From: an uncultured Roseicyclus sp.
Lineage (GTDB): Bacteria; Pseudomonadota; Alphaproteobacteria; Rhodobacterales; Rhodobacteraceae
Reading direction: 5' to 3'
Assembly (NCBI GenBank): GCA_947494975.1
Contig: CANLXA010000002.1
Coordinates: forward strand, 806,001-870,000
DNA length: 64,000 bases
Positions within the stretch are counted from its first letter, which is position 1. The number at the start of each line of letters is the position of its first letter. A model generated the notes under the pieces. That model made no database searches and had not been told where the DNA came from. It saw only the letters and a list, made by a program, of their open reading frames with translations. Below are positions 34,609-44,756 of this stretch, one piece after another. Made by a program: the position numbers and the translations under genes.

Positions 34609-35442
34609 TCACGCCGCCCGCAATCCCAGGATTTCGCGCGCCTGCTGCCAAGTGGCGACGGGCCGGTCATGGCGGGCGCAGATCTCCGCCGCGCGCTCCA
34701 CCAGCGCGGCGTTCGACGGTGCAAGGTGCTCCCGGTCAAGGCGGACATTGTCCTCCAGCCCCGTCCGGGCATGGCCCCCCGCCGCGATGGCCCACTCGTT
34801 CAACACGATCTGATTGGCGCCGATCCCCGCGGCACACCAAGGCGCGTCAGCCCCGAACAGGCGATGTACGGTCTTCACGTAGAAATCGAACACGTCGCGG
34901 TCGGCGGGCATGGCGTTCTTCACCCCCATCACGAACTGCACGTAAGGTGTGCCGGCCAGCTTGCGCTGATCCGCCATCTGTTTGGCCATCAGGATATGGC
35001 TGAGGTCGAAGGCCTCGATTTCGGGCTTCACGCCATGGGCGATCATTTCAGAGGCCAGCCACGCCACAAGATCGGGCGGGTTCTCATAGACCCGCGTGGG
35101 AAAGTTGTTTGACCCCACCGACAGCGATGCCATGTCCGGCGACAGGTGCAGCATGCCGCCCCGTTCCCGCCCTGCGCCCGAGCGCCCACCGGTGGAGAGC
35201 TGAATGATCATGCCGGGGCAGTGCTTTTCCACCCCCTCCTTGAGCGCCGCGAATTTCTCGGGGTCGGATGTGGGCGTCTCGTCGGCATTGCGCACATGGG
35301 CATGCATGATGCTGGCGCCAGCCTCGAACGCGGCATGGGTGCTTTCGATCTGCTCTGAGATGCTGATCGGCACGGCGGGGTTGTCGGCCTTGCGCGGAAC
35401 GCTTCCGGTGATGGCCACGCAGATGATGCAGGGTTGGGTCAT
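34609..35442 (-). CDS. Beta-keto acid cleavage enzyme (BKACE, DUF849), 277 aa
   Basis: CVAITGSVPRKADNPAVPIS, the zinc-binding IMHAHVRN and QLSTGGRSGAGRERG are the hallmarks of BKACE enzymes, which cleave beta-keto acids with acetyl-CoA to give acetoacetate and a CoA ester. The start at 35442 lies seven bases after the pcaG stop, making it part of the pobA-pcaCHG unit; the frame continues to 35571 inside pcaG without meaning. Its presence where lower-pathway pca genes are usual suggests a side branch for ring-cleavage products (inference). Confidence 0.87.
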   Translation of the reverse strand: MTQPCIICVAITGSVPRKADNPAVPISISEQIESTHAAFEAGASIMHAHVRNADETPTSDPEKFAALKEGVEKHCPGMIIQLSTGGRSGAGRERGGMLHLSPDMASLSVGSNNFPTRVYENPPDLVAWLASEMIAHGVKPEIEAFDLSHILMAKQMADQRKLAGTPYVQFVMGVKNAMPADRDVFDFYVKTVHRLFGADAPWCAAGIGANQIVLNEWAIAAGGHARTGLEDNVRLDREHLAPSNAALVERAAEICARHDRPVATWQQAREILGLRAA

Positions 35443-35449
35443 GGGGGCC

Positions 35450-36073
35450 TTATATGTCGAAGAACACGGTCTCGCCATCACCTTGAAGGCGGATATCGAA
35501 GCGGTAGGTCGCGGGGCCGTCACCCTCAACACGCTCGGCCAGCAAGGTGGTGCGCCGGTTTTCCCATTCAATCATGGTCAGGACGGGATCGGCGGCATTG
35601 GCGGCGCCCTCATCAGCAAAATACATCCGCGTGTGCAGACCCAGATTGATGCCGCGCGCCACGATCCAGAGGTTCAGATGCGGCGCCTGTGTCGCCCCGT
35701 TCCGCCCCGGGCATGGGCCCGGCTTCACGGTGTCAAACGCCCAATCCCCGGTCTGAAAATCGGTAATGACCCGGCCCCAGCCGCGAAACCCATCCTCCAC
35801 CTCGCCCCCGCCGTCGGGATGGGCGAAGTGCCCGGCGGCATTGGCCTGCCAGACCTCCAGCAACACGTCCTTGACCGGGCTTCCGGTGCCGTCGATCACC
35901 CGGCCCTGCACGCGGATCCGCTCCCCCGCCGCGTTGGGCCCGGCAATGTCCCAGCCGAGCTCTTGGTCGTAGATGTCGAAACCCGCCGCGCCGGGAGCCA
36001 GCCCGATATGTACGTAAGGCCCCGCCGTCTGGGAGGCGGTTTCCTTCAGATATCCAAGATCGTCCGCCATCAT
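35450..36073 (-). CDS. pcaG: Protocatechuate 3,4-dioxygenase alpha subunit
   Basis: The 207-residue intradiol dioxygenase subunit ([51 protein letters not shown]) pairs with PcaH. The alpha chain lacks the full iron-ligand set, as expected. Start ATGATG overlaps the pcaH stop. Together with PcaH it cleaves protocatechuate to 3-carboxy-cis,cis-muconate in the cytoplasm. Confidence 0.95.
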   Translation of the reverse strand: MMADDLGYLKETASQTAGPYVHIGLAPGAAGFDIYDQELGWDIAGPNAAGERIRVQGRVIDGTGSPVKDVLLEVWQANAAGHFAHPDGGGEVEDGFRGWGRVITDFQTGDWAFDTVKPGPCPGRNGATQAPHLNLWIVARGINLGLHTRMYFADEGAANAADPVLTMIEWENRRTTLLAERVEGDGPATYRFDIRLQGDGETVFFDI

Positions 36074-36798
36074 GTGCCCTCCATCCGGTTTTCAAAGAGC
36101 GTCGCCCGGCGGCCGCGCAGGACGATATCGAAGCGGTAGGCGATGGTGTCGAGCGGGATGGTCGCGTTCATGTCGAGTTTCGCGGTCAATCCGGTGATTG
36201 CGTCGGGGTCCGGGATCGTCTGCACGATCGGGCAGCGCGGGATCAGGGGATCGCCCTCGAAATAGCATTGCGTGATCAGGCGTTGGCAAAAGGCTGTGCC
36301 GAATACCGAAAAATGCACATGGGCCGGGCGCCAATCGTTCACGCGGTTGCGCCATGGATAGGCACCCGGCTTGACGGTGCGGAAATGGTAATGTCCCTCG
36401 TCATCCGTCAGTGTCCGGCCACAGCCGCCGAAATTGACATCGATGGGCGCGAGGTAGCGGTCATTCTTGTGCCGATACCGGCCGCCGGCATTGGCCTGCC
36501 AGATCTCCACCAAGGTGTTCGGCACCGGTCGCGTGTTTTCATCGAGCACCCGACCATGCAAGATGATCCGCTCGCCAATAGGGCTTTGGCCCGGTTGGGC
36601 GTAATTGCTCAGCAGATCATTGTCGCCCGCATCGATATCGCCGTGGCCGAAGGTCGGGCCCGTCACTTCGCCCACGCCCTGATCCAGGCTGATCAGCGAG
36701 AAGCGCGGGCTGCGCGCGTAAGACGTCTTGTAATCCGGGGTGAAAGCGGGCGGGTGGCGCGCCGTGTCGCGCTGATAGAACTCGGCTGGCTTGGTCAT
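36070..36798 (-). CDS. pcaH: Protocatechuate 3,4-dioxygenase beta subunit
   Basis: This 242-residue subunit holds the non-heme Fe(III) site. Tyr ligands lie in GGRYRHKND and KPGAYPWRN, His ligands in [12 protein letters not shown]. The N-terminal part ([18 protein letters not shown]) is characteristic of the beta chain. It overlaps pcaC and pcaG by ATGA. Confidence 0.96.
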   Translation of the reverse strand: MTKPAEFYQRDTARHPPAFTPDYKTSYARSPRFSLISLDQGVGEVTGPTFGHGDIDAGDNDLLSNYAQPGQSPIGERIILHGRVLDENTRPVPNTLVEIWQANAGGRYRHKNDRYLAPIDVNFGGCGRTLTDDEGHYHFRTVKPGAYPWRNRVNDWRPAHVHFSVFGTAFCQRLITQCYFEGDPLIPRCPIVQTIPDPDAITGLTAKLDMNATIPLDTIAYRFDIVLRGRRATLFENRMEGT

Positions 36799-37178
36799 GG
36801 CTGCTCCTCCTCCATCTCGGCCAGGGTCGCCTTGGCGAGCTTGATGGCATGGTTCGCCTTGGGCACGCCGGCATAGATCGCGACGTGCAAGAAGGCCTGC
36901 ATGATATCCTCGGCGCTGGCACCGGTGCGCGCGGTGGCGCGGACATGCATCGGGATTTCCTCGAAATTTCCCGTCGCCGCCAGAAGCGCAAGGGTGAGCA
37001 TGGATCGCTCCCGCTGGCTGATCGTGTCATCGGACCAGACCCGCCCCCACGCCCCCTCTGTTATGAGGTCCTGAAACGGCTGATCGAATGCGGTTTTGGC
37101 GGCCTCCGCACGGGTCACATGGGCCTCGCCCAGAACCGCGCGGCGTGTGGCCATGCCCATCTCGTATCTGTCTGTCAT
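36795..37178 (-). CDS. pcaC: 4-carboxymuconolactone decarboxylase
   Basis: The 127-residue all-helical protein ([55 protein letters not shown]) decarboxylates 4-carboxymuconolactone to the enol-lactone in the beta-ketoadipate pathway. It is coupled to pcaH by overlap. The lactone hydrolase (pcaD) and cycloisomerase (pcaB) that flank it in many genomes are not in this window. Confidence 0.95.
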   Translation of the reverse strand: MTDRYEMGMATRRAVLGEAHVTRAEAAKTAFDQPFQDLITEGAWGRVWSDDTISQRERSMLTLALLAATGNFEEIPMHVRATARTGASAEDIMQAFLHVAIYAGVPKANHAIKLAKATLAEMEEEQP

Positions 37179-37199
37179 CCCGTCGCCTTTCAGGCCGGT

Positions 37200-38369
37200 T
37201 CAGTAGGGCAGGCCCACGTAATTCTCGGCCATTGCCTGCTGCGCGGCCCGGTTGCTTTGCAAAAACGCCAGATCAGCCATCTGCATCTTGTGATCGAACT
37301 CTGTCTGATCAGGATAACGGTGCATCAGCGACGAGAACCACCACGAAAATCGCTCCGCCTTCCAGATCCGCGCCAAGGCCTTTTGCGAATAGGCATCGAT
37401 GCCGTCGCTTGATCCATCGGCGTAATACTGGACAAGCCCGTGATAAAGGTAATGCACATCCGATGCGGCGGTGTTCAGGCCCTTGGCGCCTGTCGGCGGC
37501 ACGATATGCGCTGCATCCCCGCACAGGAACAACCGCCCCCAACGCATCGGTTCGGTGACGAAAGATCGCAGCGGCGCGATGGATTTCTCAATCGACGGCC
37601 CGGTGACCAGTTGCGCCGCCTGATCCGCGGGGATGCGGCGCTTCAACTCGTCCCAGAACGCCTCATCGCTCCAAGCTTCGGGGCGGTCTGACAGCTTGCA
37701 CTGGATGTAATAGCGGCTCAGTTGATCGTTGCGCATGGAGCAAAGGGCGAAGCCGCGCTCGGAATTGGCATATATCAACTCGTCACTTACTGGCGGCGTC
37801 TCTGACAGGATGCCAAGCCAGCCAAACGGGTAGACCTTCTCGTATTCAGTTCGGATCGTGTCGGGGATCGACCGGCGGCTGACCCCGTGAAACCCGTCGC
37901 AACCGGCGATGAAATCGCAATCGATCCGCCGCGCCTCACCATGGATCGTGTAGGTCAGGTAGGGCGCGTCGGTCTCAGCGCCGTGGATCGTAACGTCGTC
38001 CACCTCATACTCAATCTGCCCGCCCGCCGCTTCGCGCGCTGCGTAGAGGTCACGCGTCACTTCCGTCTGGCCGTAAACCATCACCGGCGTGCCTGTCAGC
38101 TCCTTGAAATCAATGCGAAACAACTCTTCGCCATAGGAGATCAGCGTGCCGTCATGGGTGAAGCCTTCGGCCTGCATGCGGCTGGCACACCCGGCCTCCT
38201 CCATCAGGCGCACAAGGCCTTGTTCCAGCACCCCGGCCCGGATCCGCGACAGGACGTACGCCTTGGTCTTGCGCTCCAGCACGATGCTGTCGATCCCGCG
38301 CCGATGCAGAAGTTGCGACAACAGAAGCCCGGACGGACCGCCGCCGATAATCGCCACTTGTGTCCGCAT
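37200..38369 (-). CDS. pobA: 4-hydroxybenzoate 3-monooxygenase
   Basis: PobA hydroxylates 4-hydroxybenzoate to protocatechuate with FAD, NAD(P)H and O2. VAIIGGGPSGLLLSQLLHRR binds FAD, FIAGCDGFHGVSRRSIP is the DG motif, and LFLCGDAAHIVPPTGAKGLN the GD motif. The start at 38369 (GGGAGG seven bases upstream) gives 389 residues, the usual length; the frame extends to 38417. It heads the unit that continues into pcaCHG, supplying their substrate. Confidence 0.95.
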   Translation of the reverse strand: MRTQVAIIGGGPSGLLLSQLLHRRGIDSIVLERKTKAYVLSRIRAGVLEQGLVRLMEEAGCASRMQAEGFTHDGTLISYGEELFRIDFKELTGTPVMVYGQTEVTRDLYAAREAAGGQIEYEVDDVTIHGAETDAPYLTYTIHGEARRIDCDFIAGCDGFHGVSRRSIPDTIRTEYEKVYPFGWLGILSETPPVSDELIYANSERGFALCSMRNDQLSRYYIQCKLSDRPEAWSDEAFWDELKRRIPADQAAQLVTGPSIEKSIAPLRSFVTEPMRWGRLFLCGDAAHIVPPTGAKGLNTAASDVHYLYHGLVQYYADGSSDGIDAYSQKALARIWKAERFSWWFSSLMHRYPDQTEFDHKMQMADLAFLQSNRAAQQAMAENYVGLPY

Positions 38370-38464
38370 CCTTCGCCCTCCCGCTCCGTTCCAAACATCG
38401 CATATTGATTTTTGCACTTAAATTGAGTTATCGGACAAAATGATTATCAAAACAGTCAAGTAAA
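38370..38464. promoter_or_regulatory. Divergent pobA/pcaQ promoter region
   Basis: This 95-bp AT-rich stretch separates pobA from the LysR gene. It contains TTATC twice, 16 bp apart (38428-38432 and 38444-38448), and TTGATAATC/GATAACTCAA on the other strand, compatible with a LysR T-N11-A site. The match to the published PcaQ motif is only partial. Confidence 0.45.
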
Positions 38465-39379
38465 TTGGATCGCCGGATCAAGTTCCGCCATCTTGATGCG
38501 TTCTCGGCCATCGCCCGCGCGCAGAGCCTGAAACGTGCGGCCGAGGCGCTGTCGCTGACCCAGCCCGCGATTTCCAAGACACTCAAGGAACTGGAGGACA
38601 TCCTCGGCACGATCCTGATGGAGCGCAGCCGCGCCGGTGTCCGTTTGACGCCGGATGGCGAGGTGTTTCTTCACTTCGCGGAACAAAGCACATCGGCATT
38701 GCGCCAGGGCTTTCGGAGTCTGAAAGGCACGGGTCCCGGCGCCGGTCGGCTGGTGGTCGGGGCGCTGGCCTCGGTCGCGCAGGGCTTGGTGCCGCAGGCC
38801 GCGCTTCGGATGGTCGACGCGCACCCTGATATCGGGCTTGAGATCCATGACGGCGCCCATCGCGATCTGACCGCGCGGCTGCGCAGCGGCGATCTGGACC
38901 TCGTGATTGGTCGCCTCGGACGCCCCGAAAGCATGGAGGGCCTCGTCTTTCGCCAGCTCTATGCCGAAGAGGTTGTCGTTGTCACCGCGCCCGGTAGCCC
39001 CGCGGCACGGGTCCGTCGCTTTGAGGATCTTGAGGCCTTTCGCCTGATCTACCCGCCCAAGGATACGGCGATCCGGTCGCTCGTGGCTCGCATGCTTATC
39101 GCGCAGAGCGTGCCGCTGTTCAGCAAGCGGATCGATACCGCCTCTGCCACCGTAGGCCGCGCGCTGGTTTTGGGGGATCCGAGCGCCGTCTGGATTATCA
39201 GCCGTGGCGTCGTGGCCCGGGACGTGGCCGATGGCACGCTGACGCGCCTCGACCTCGACACCAGCGCCACGATCGGCGCGGTCGGCATGATGAGCCGCGC
39301 GGAGGAGGTGCCATCACCCGCGGCGCGCACCTTCGCCCGGGCTTTGAGCGCCACCACCGAGGCGATGGGCCTCGCCTGA
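38465..39379 (+). CDS. pcaQ: LysR-family regulator, probable PcaQ
   Basis: A 304-residue LysR protein (HLDAFSAIARAQSLKRAAEA helix-turn-helix, LIYPPKDTAIRSLVARML in the effector domain) whose overall pattern and position divergent from pob/pca genes match PcaQ, the activator responding to protocatechuate ring-cleavage products. The start is a TTG with no clear ribosome site; no other start fits without losing the recognition helix. Confidence 0.82.
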   Translation: MDRRIKFRHLDAFSAIARAQSLKRAAEALSLTQPAISKTLKELEDILGTILMERSRAGVRLTPDGEVFLHFAEQSTSALRQGFRSLKGTGPGAGRLVVGALASVAQGLVPQAALRMVDAHPDIGLEIHDGAHRDLTARLRSGDLDLVIGRLGRPESMEGLVFRQLYAEEVVVVTAPGSPAARVRRFEDLEAFRLIYPPKDTAIRSLVARMLIAQSVPLFSKRIDTASATVGRALVLGDPSAVWIISRGVVARDVADGTLTRLDLDTSATIGAVGMMSRAEEVPSPAARTFARALSATTEAMGLA

Positions 39380-39507
39380 ACCCCAACGCGGTGTCGGGGA
39401 TTATGGCCGCATCAGGTGTTGAATTCGATTACGTATACATTAAAAGGAGACCCTCAAGATGCATTGGGCGCGCCAGGCGATCTTTGCGGCACAGGAAGGG
39501 GCATTCC

Positions 39508-40598
<1,091 letters not shown>

Positions 40599-40602
<4 letters not shown>

Positions 40603-41624
40603 GCCTCAAGGTCGCGGTTCTTGGCGGCGGCTATTTCGCGCGGTTCCAGCACGAGGCCTGGGCGCGGCTTCCGGGCGTGGACCTTGTCGGGATCGCCGAT
40701 CTGGACCCCGCCCGCGCAGAGGCGGCCTGCGCGGCCCATGGCGGGCGCGCCTTTGGTGATCCGGCCCGGATGCTGCACGAAACATCACCCGATATCCTCG
40801 ATATCGCGATCCCGCCCGAGGGCCATGCCGACGCGATCCGCATGGGCTTGGCCGCGGGGGCCCGGCTCATCGTCTGCCAAAAGCCGTTCGCATCCGATCT
40901 GGCCACTGCCGAGGCCCTGACCGCCGAGGCGGAGGCCGCCGGTATCCCGCTGGTCATCCACGAGAATTTCCGCTGGCAGCCCTGGTTTCGCGTGATGCGC
41001 CAGGCGATCGCGGACGATCGGATCGGCGCCGTTCAGAACATCACCTTCCGCCTGCGCACCGGCGACGGGCAGGGTCGCGACGCCTATCTTGACCGGCAGC
41101 CCTATTTTCAGACCATGCCACGCCTGCTGATCCACGAAACCGGCGTGCATTACTTCGATACGTTCCGGTTTCTGATGGGGCAGGATCCAACCCATATCTA
41201 TGCCGATCTCAGGCGGATGAACCCAGCTATTGCCGGCGAAGATGCGGGTCATGTCCTGTTCGATTATCCCGGACAGGCACGTGCGATGCTCGATGGCAAC
41301 CGGCTTCTGGATCACGCCAGCGACAATACCCGTCGCACCTTTGGCGAGGCTCTGATCGAAGGCAATGACGGCAGTTTGAGCCTCGACGGATCGGGCCGGG
41401 TCATCCTGCGTGCCTTCGGGCAAGCCACCGCCGAGACCCTTCTGGAGGCCCGCGACTGGCCGGGCTTCGCGGGCGATTGTGTTTACGCGCTTCAAGAGCA
41501 TCTTGTGCAGGCCTTGGAGGGGAACAGCGATTTCGAGAACATCGCACGCGACTACCTGGGCGTGTTGCGGATGGAGGTGGCGGCCTATCGCTCCGCGCAG
41601 GACGGGTGTAAGCTTGCCCTGTAA
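40599..41624 (+). CDS. Gfo/Idh/MocA family oxidoreductase, 341 aa
   Basis: The N-terminal Rossmann fold (KVAVLGGGYFARFQHEAWAR) is followed by CQKPFASDLATAEAL, with the catalytic Lys in the EKP-like position (QKP), and the HENFRWQPWFR segment. Members oxidise sugars, inositols or related polyols with NAD(P). It starts at a GTG overlapping the upstream stop and ends TAATGA into the GntR gene, so it is part of a three-gene unit. Substrate unknown. Confidence 0.87.
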
Positions 41625-42298
41625 TGACTGACCCCGACCGCCCCAAGACATCGACCGCCGCCGCGCTGAACCGGCTGCGCGAGATGATCCTGACCGGCGA
41701 ATTGTCCGCCCAATCCGACCATCTGGAAGCCGAACTGGCCACGCGCCTCGGCATGTCCCGCACGCCCGTGCGCGAGGCCACGCTGGTGTTGCAGGGTATG
41801 GGCTTGCTGGAGGTTCGGCCCCGCAAAGGCGTGCGGATCAAGCCGATCACCATCCGCGACATGGAGGAGGTCTACGAGATCCTGACGGAGCTTGAGAGCC
41901 TTGCCGCCGCGCGGGCCGCCGCCGCCGGATACAGCGCGGATGATCTAATGGCCTTGAAGGAGGCGACCGAGGAGATGGATGCCGCCTTGGCGCAGGAGGA
42001 CCGCGCCGCCTGGGCCGCTGCTGACGAGGCCTACCACACGGAGCTTGTGCGCCTCGGTGGAAACAGCCGCGTCATCGGGATCGTGCAGATGTACAACGAT
42101 CAGGTGCGCCGCGCGCGGGCCGCAACGCTTGACGCGCGCCCATTGCCGACGGCGTCCAACGCCGATCACCGGGCCCTTTACGAGGCGATCCTGACCAGGG
42201 ATGCCGAGGGCGCGCGCAAGATCCACCGCCGCCATCGGATCGCCGCGCGAAAACTCCTGACAGCCATCCTGTCGGATCTGGGTCAGCCCTACGTCTGA
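41624..42298 (+). CDS. GntR-family regulator (FadR/FCD type), 224 aa
   Basis: The winged helix (LNRLREMILTGELSAQSDHL, ATRLGMSRTPVREATLVLQG) is GntR; the C-terminal helical FCD domain contains Asp/His positions for a metal-bound carboxylate effector (EAYHTELVRLGGN, NADHRALYEAI). It is the third gene of the dehydrogenase unit and probably its own regulator. Its 3' end overlaps the convergent AbrB-type gene by ten bases. Confidence 0.9.
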   Translation: MTDPDRPKTSTAAALNRLREMILTGELSAQSDHLEAELATRLGMSRTPVREATLVLQGMGLLEVRPRKGVRIKPITIRDMEEVYEILTELESLAAARAAAAGYSADDLMALKEATEEMDAALAQEDRAAWAAADEAYHTELVRLGGNSRVIGIVQMYNDQVRRARAATLDARPLPTASNADHRALYEAILTRDAEGARKIHRRHRIAARKLLTAILSDLGQPYV

Positions 42299-43323
42299 TC
42301 CCCGAAAAGCCGCGCCGCCACCGGCGCACCGATGATCACCACGACAATCCGCATGAGGTGATGGGCCACCACGAACGCCACATCCGCACCCGCCATCAAG
42401 GCCAGGATCGTCATTTCCGCCTGCCCCCCGGGCGCGAAGGCCAAGAGCGCTTCGAGGGGCGGGGCAAGCTCCAGAAGCACGACGGCCTCGGTGAAAAGCG
42501 CCGCAAGGATCAGCAGGATCACGCAAAACCCCAGCGCCGCGGCCACGTCGCGGCGGATCTCTTCCATGGTGACGCCCACATATTTCGTGCCGACCGTCAT
42601 GCCGATGAAAAACTGCGCCGCCCAGATGGCCTCGGCCGGGGGGCGGTGCTGCAGGATACCAGCCACGGCAAGGATCGCGGCGAGGATGAGCGGCCCAAGG
42701 ATCGACGCGCCGAACAGCCCGACGCGTTTGGCAATCTGCCAGCCCACGACGCCGCAGATCACCATCAACAGCAATTGCTCCGGGGCTATGCTGGTGGCCG
42801 GCGCGCCGGGAGGGTTGTTCAGGTCGACGTCCCAGAAGTAGCTCAGGATGAAGGGCAGGCTTGCGACGATCACCAGAACCCGCGTGGCATGGATCAGCGA
42901 CAGCGCGCGCACGTCGCCCCCGGCCTCCTCTCCAAACAGCAGCATATCCTGCAATCCACCGGGCATGGCGGAGTAGTAGGACGTCGGGAAATCAAAGCCC
43001 CAGAGCCGTCGAAAATACGGCACCCCGATCACGGCGGAGGCCAGGATCATGACCGGCATCATCAGGAGCGTGGGCCACATCGAGGCCATGGAGATCACGA
43101 CGGCCATGCTGAGCGTCGCGCCCACCGCAACGCCCAGCACCGTACGCATCAGCGTGTTCACCAACTCGACCCCGCGCAGCTGCACCCCCAACAAAGCCGC
43201 GATCAGGCAGGCAAAGATCGGCCCCAGAAGCCAGGGAAGCGGCAGGTGCAGCCACTGGAACAAGGCCACCCCGATCCCGGCAATCAGGTAAGTGCGCGCC
43301 AGAATGATCAACTCGCGGTGCAC
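42289..43323 (-). CDS. AbrB-family integral membrane protein, 344 aa
   Basis: About ten hydrophobic helices in two repeats, with PLPWLLGPIFACLIAALLGV and TSYYSAMPGGLQDMLLFGEE, match the AbrB/ammonia-monooxygenase-like transporter family. The name does not refer to the Bacillus regulator. The start is a GTG at 43323. Possibly an organic-acid exporter or importer for the neighbouring catabolic genes; no substrate evidence. Confidence 0.82.
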   Translation of the reverse strand: MHRELIILARTYLIAGIGVALFQWLHLPLPWLLGPIFACLIAALLGVQLRGVELVNTLMRTVLGVAVGATLSMAVVISMASMWPTLLMMPVMILASAVIGVPYFRRLWGFDFPTSYYSAMPGGLQDMLLFGEEAGGDVRALSLIHATRVLVIVASLPFILSYFWDVDLNNPPGAPATSIAPEQLLLMVICGVVGWQIAKRVGLFGASILGPLILAAILAVAGILQHRPPAEAIWAAQFFIGMTVGTKYVGVTMEEIRRDVAAALGFCVILLILAALFTEAVVLLELAPPLEALLAFAPGGQAEMTILALMAGADVAFVVAHHLMRIVVVIIGAPVAARLFGDQT

Positions 43324-43517
43324 GGCGTGGCGAAAAGGGAGAACGGCATGAATGTGTCCCGTTGGTTGGCCACGTGATGCCAGCCGCCGCCAGGCCTGTC
43401 AAAGCCTCGCTGCGCGGATCGGGGCCAGGATCGGGTCGCGCGTGCATTCAGAACTGGAACTTGGCCGAAAACTCCGCCAAGCCATGGGCGAACGTTTGGC
43501 GAAAAGGCAAATCAGCG

Positions 43518-43775
43518 ATGGATCTCGGAACCCTGGTGCAGACGCTCACGGATTGGGTCGTTCGGATCGGGACGTCGGTGAATGATCTGCCCGGCACCGT
43601 TGCCTTTGGCCTCGGCCTTTTCACATGGTTCGCCTTGGAGCAGATCCTGCGCCGGATGGTCAGCGGGTTGCGCTGGGTGATCCTGATCGGGGTGGTTGTG
43701 GCCCTTGGCCTCAGCATCCCCTACCTGGCCGGGCTGATGTTCGAACGGGGCGGACCCGTGGAGATCGCTCAGTAA
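43518..43775 (+). CDS. Small membrane protein, 85 aa, unknown
   Basis: MDLGTLVQTLTDWVVRIGTS leads to two hydrophobic helices (VAFGLGLFTWFALEQIL, VILIGVVVALGLSIPYLAGL). A longer frame from 43362 is open but its first 52 residues look non-coding, so the ATG at 43518 is used. It lies between divergent and convergent catabolic genes and has no recognisable family. Confidence 0.55.
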   Translation: MDLGTLVQTLTDWVVRIGTSVNDLPGTVAFGLGLFTWFALEQILRRMVSGLRWVILIGVVVALGLSIPYLAGLMFERGGPVEIAQ

Positions 43776-43793
43776 ACGCGCCCGGGCCGCGCG

Positions 43794-44756
43794 TTATGCC
43801 CTCGCGGTTTCGCGCATATGGGCCGCGATTATCGCGTCAATACCGTCATCGATCGGGAACCGGAGGTCTTCGGCCAACGTGCAGGCAAAGGCCTTGGGCC
43901 AGCCGCCCACGATATCGGCCACCACCGGGTCAGGTTCCGCGCGCACCAGCGCCCGCGCCTCCGCGCCGGCGGCCCGCTCCAATGCGTCCAGCATCTCCGC
44001 CACACTCACGCTCAGACCCCGGCCTGACACCACTGCGCCCGGGCCGAGCGCGCCTTTCGGCAACCCCGCCGCATGAAGGAGCGTGTCCACCGCGCAATCC
44101 GGGGATGCGATCCAGACCTTCAGGGCAGGATCGACGGGCAGGGGGGCTTCTTGCCCCGCCAACGGCTCGCGAATGATCCCGGACATGAAGCTCGATGCCG
44201 CCGCGTTCGGGCGGCCGGGCCGGACGGAGATCGTGGGCAGCCGCACGCAGCGCCCGTCCAGATGGCCACGCCGCGTATGGTCGGCCTGCAACAGCTCCCC
44301 CATCGCCTTTTGCGTGCCATAGGAGTTCTGCGGGGTGAGGCAGTGGGTGTCCGGCACCACGTCGGGCAAGTCGCCACCAAAGGCAGCGACCGATGAGGTT
44401 GAAACAACGATAGGGGATGCGCCCAAAGCCCTGATATCGTTCAGGAAGGCGGCAGTCGCCTCAAGGTTCACGGCATAACCCAGATCGAAATCCGCCTCCG
44501 CCGCGCCCGAGACAACGGCGGCAAGATTGAAGATCAGGTCGGGCGCGTCGGACAAAGCCGCGGCCCGTCCCTCGGCCTGGGTCAGATCGGCGGCCATGGC
44601 GGTGATGGGGAAGTCCGCCTCCGGCGCCACGGGGGTGGTAAGATCGGCAAGAACCATGCTCGCAACGCGCCGGTCCGCCACCGCGCCATGCCGCGCAATA
44701 CGGGTTGCCAGCCGCGCGCCGATCATGCCGCCGCCCCCGGTGATCAGAACCCGCAT
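43794..44756 (-). CDS. denD: NAD-dependent epimerase/dehydratase, D-erythronate dehydrogenase type
   Basis: An extended SDR: VLITGGGGMIGARLATRIAR (TGxxGxxG), VVSTSSVAAFGGDLPD and the catalytic YGTQK. The region IVSTSS...RLPTISVRPGRPNAAASS resembles DenD, which oxidises D-erythronate at C2 in four-carbon acid sugar catabolism. The partner genes of that pathway (otn) are not in view, so the substrate assignment is moderate. Start overlaps the threonine aldolase stop (TGATG). Confidence 0.75.
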   Translation of the reverse strand: MRVLITGGGGMIGARLATRIARHGAVADRRVASMVLADLTTPVAPEADFPITAMAADLTQAEGRAAALSDAPDLIFNLAAVVSGAAEADFDLGYAVNLEATAAFLNDIRALGASPIVVSTSSVAAFGGDLPDVVPDTHCLTPQNSYGTQKAMGELLQADHTRRGHLDGRCVRLPTISVRPGRPNAAASSFMSGIIREPLAGQEAPLPVDPALKVWIASPDCAVDTLLHAAGLPKGALGPGAVVSGRGLSVSVAEMLDALERAAGAEARALVRAEPDPVVADIVGGWPKAFACTLAEDLRFPIDDGIDAIIAAHMRETARA

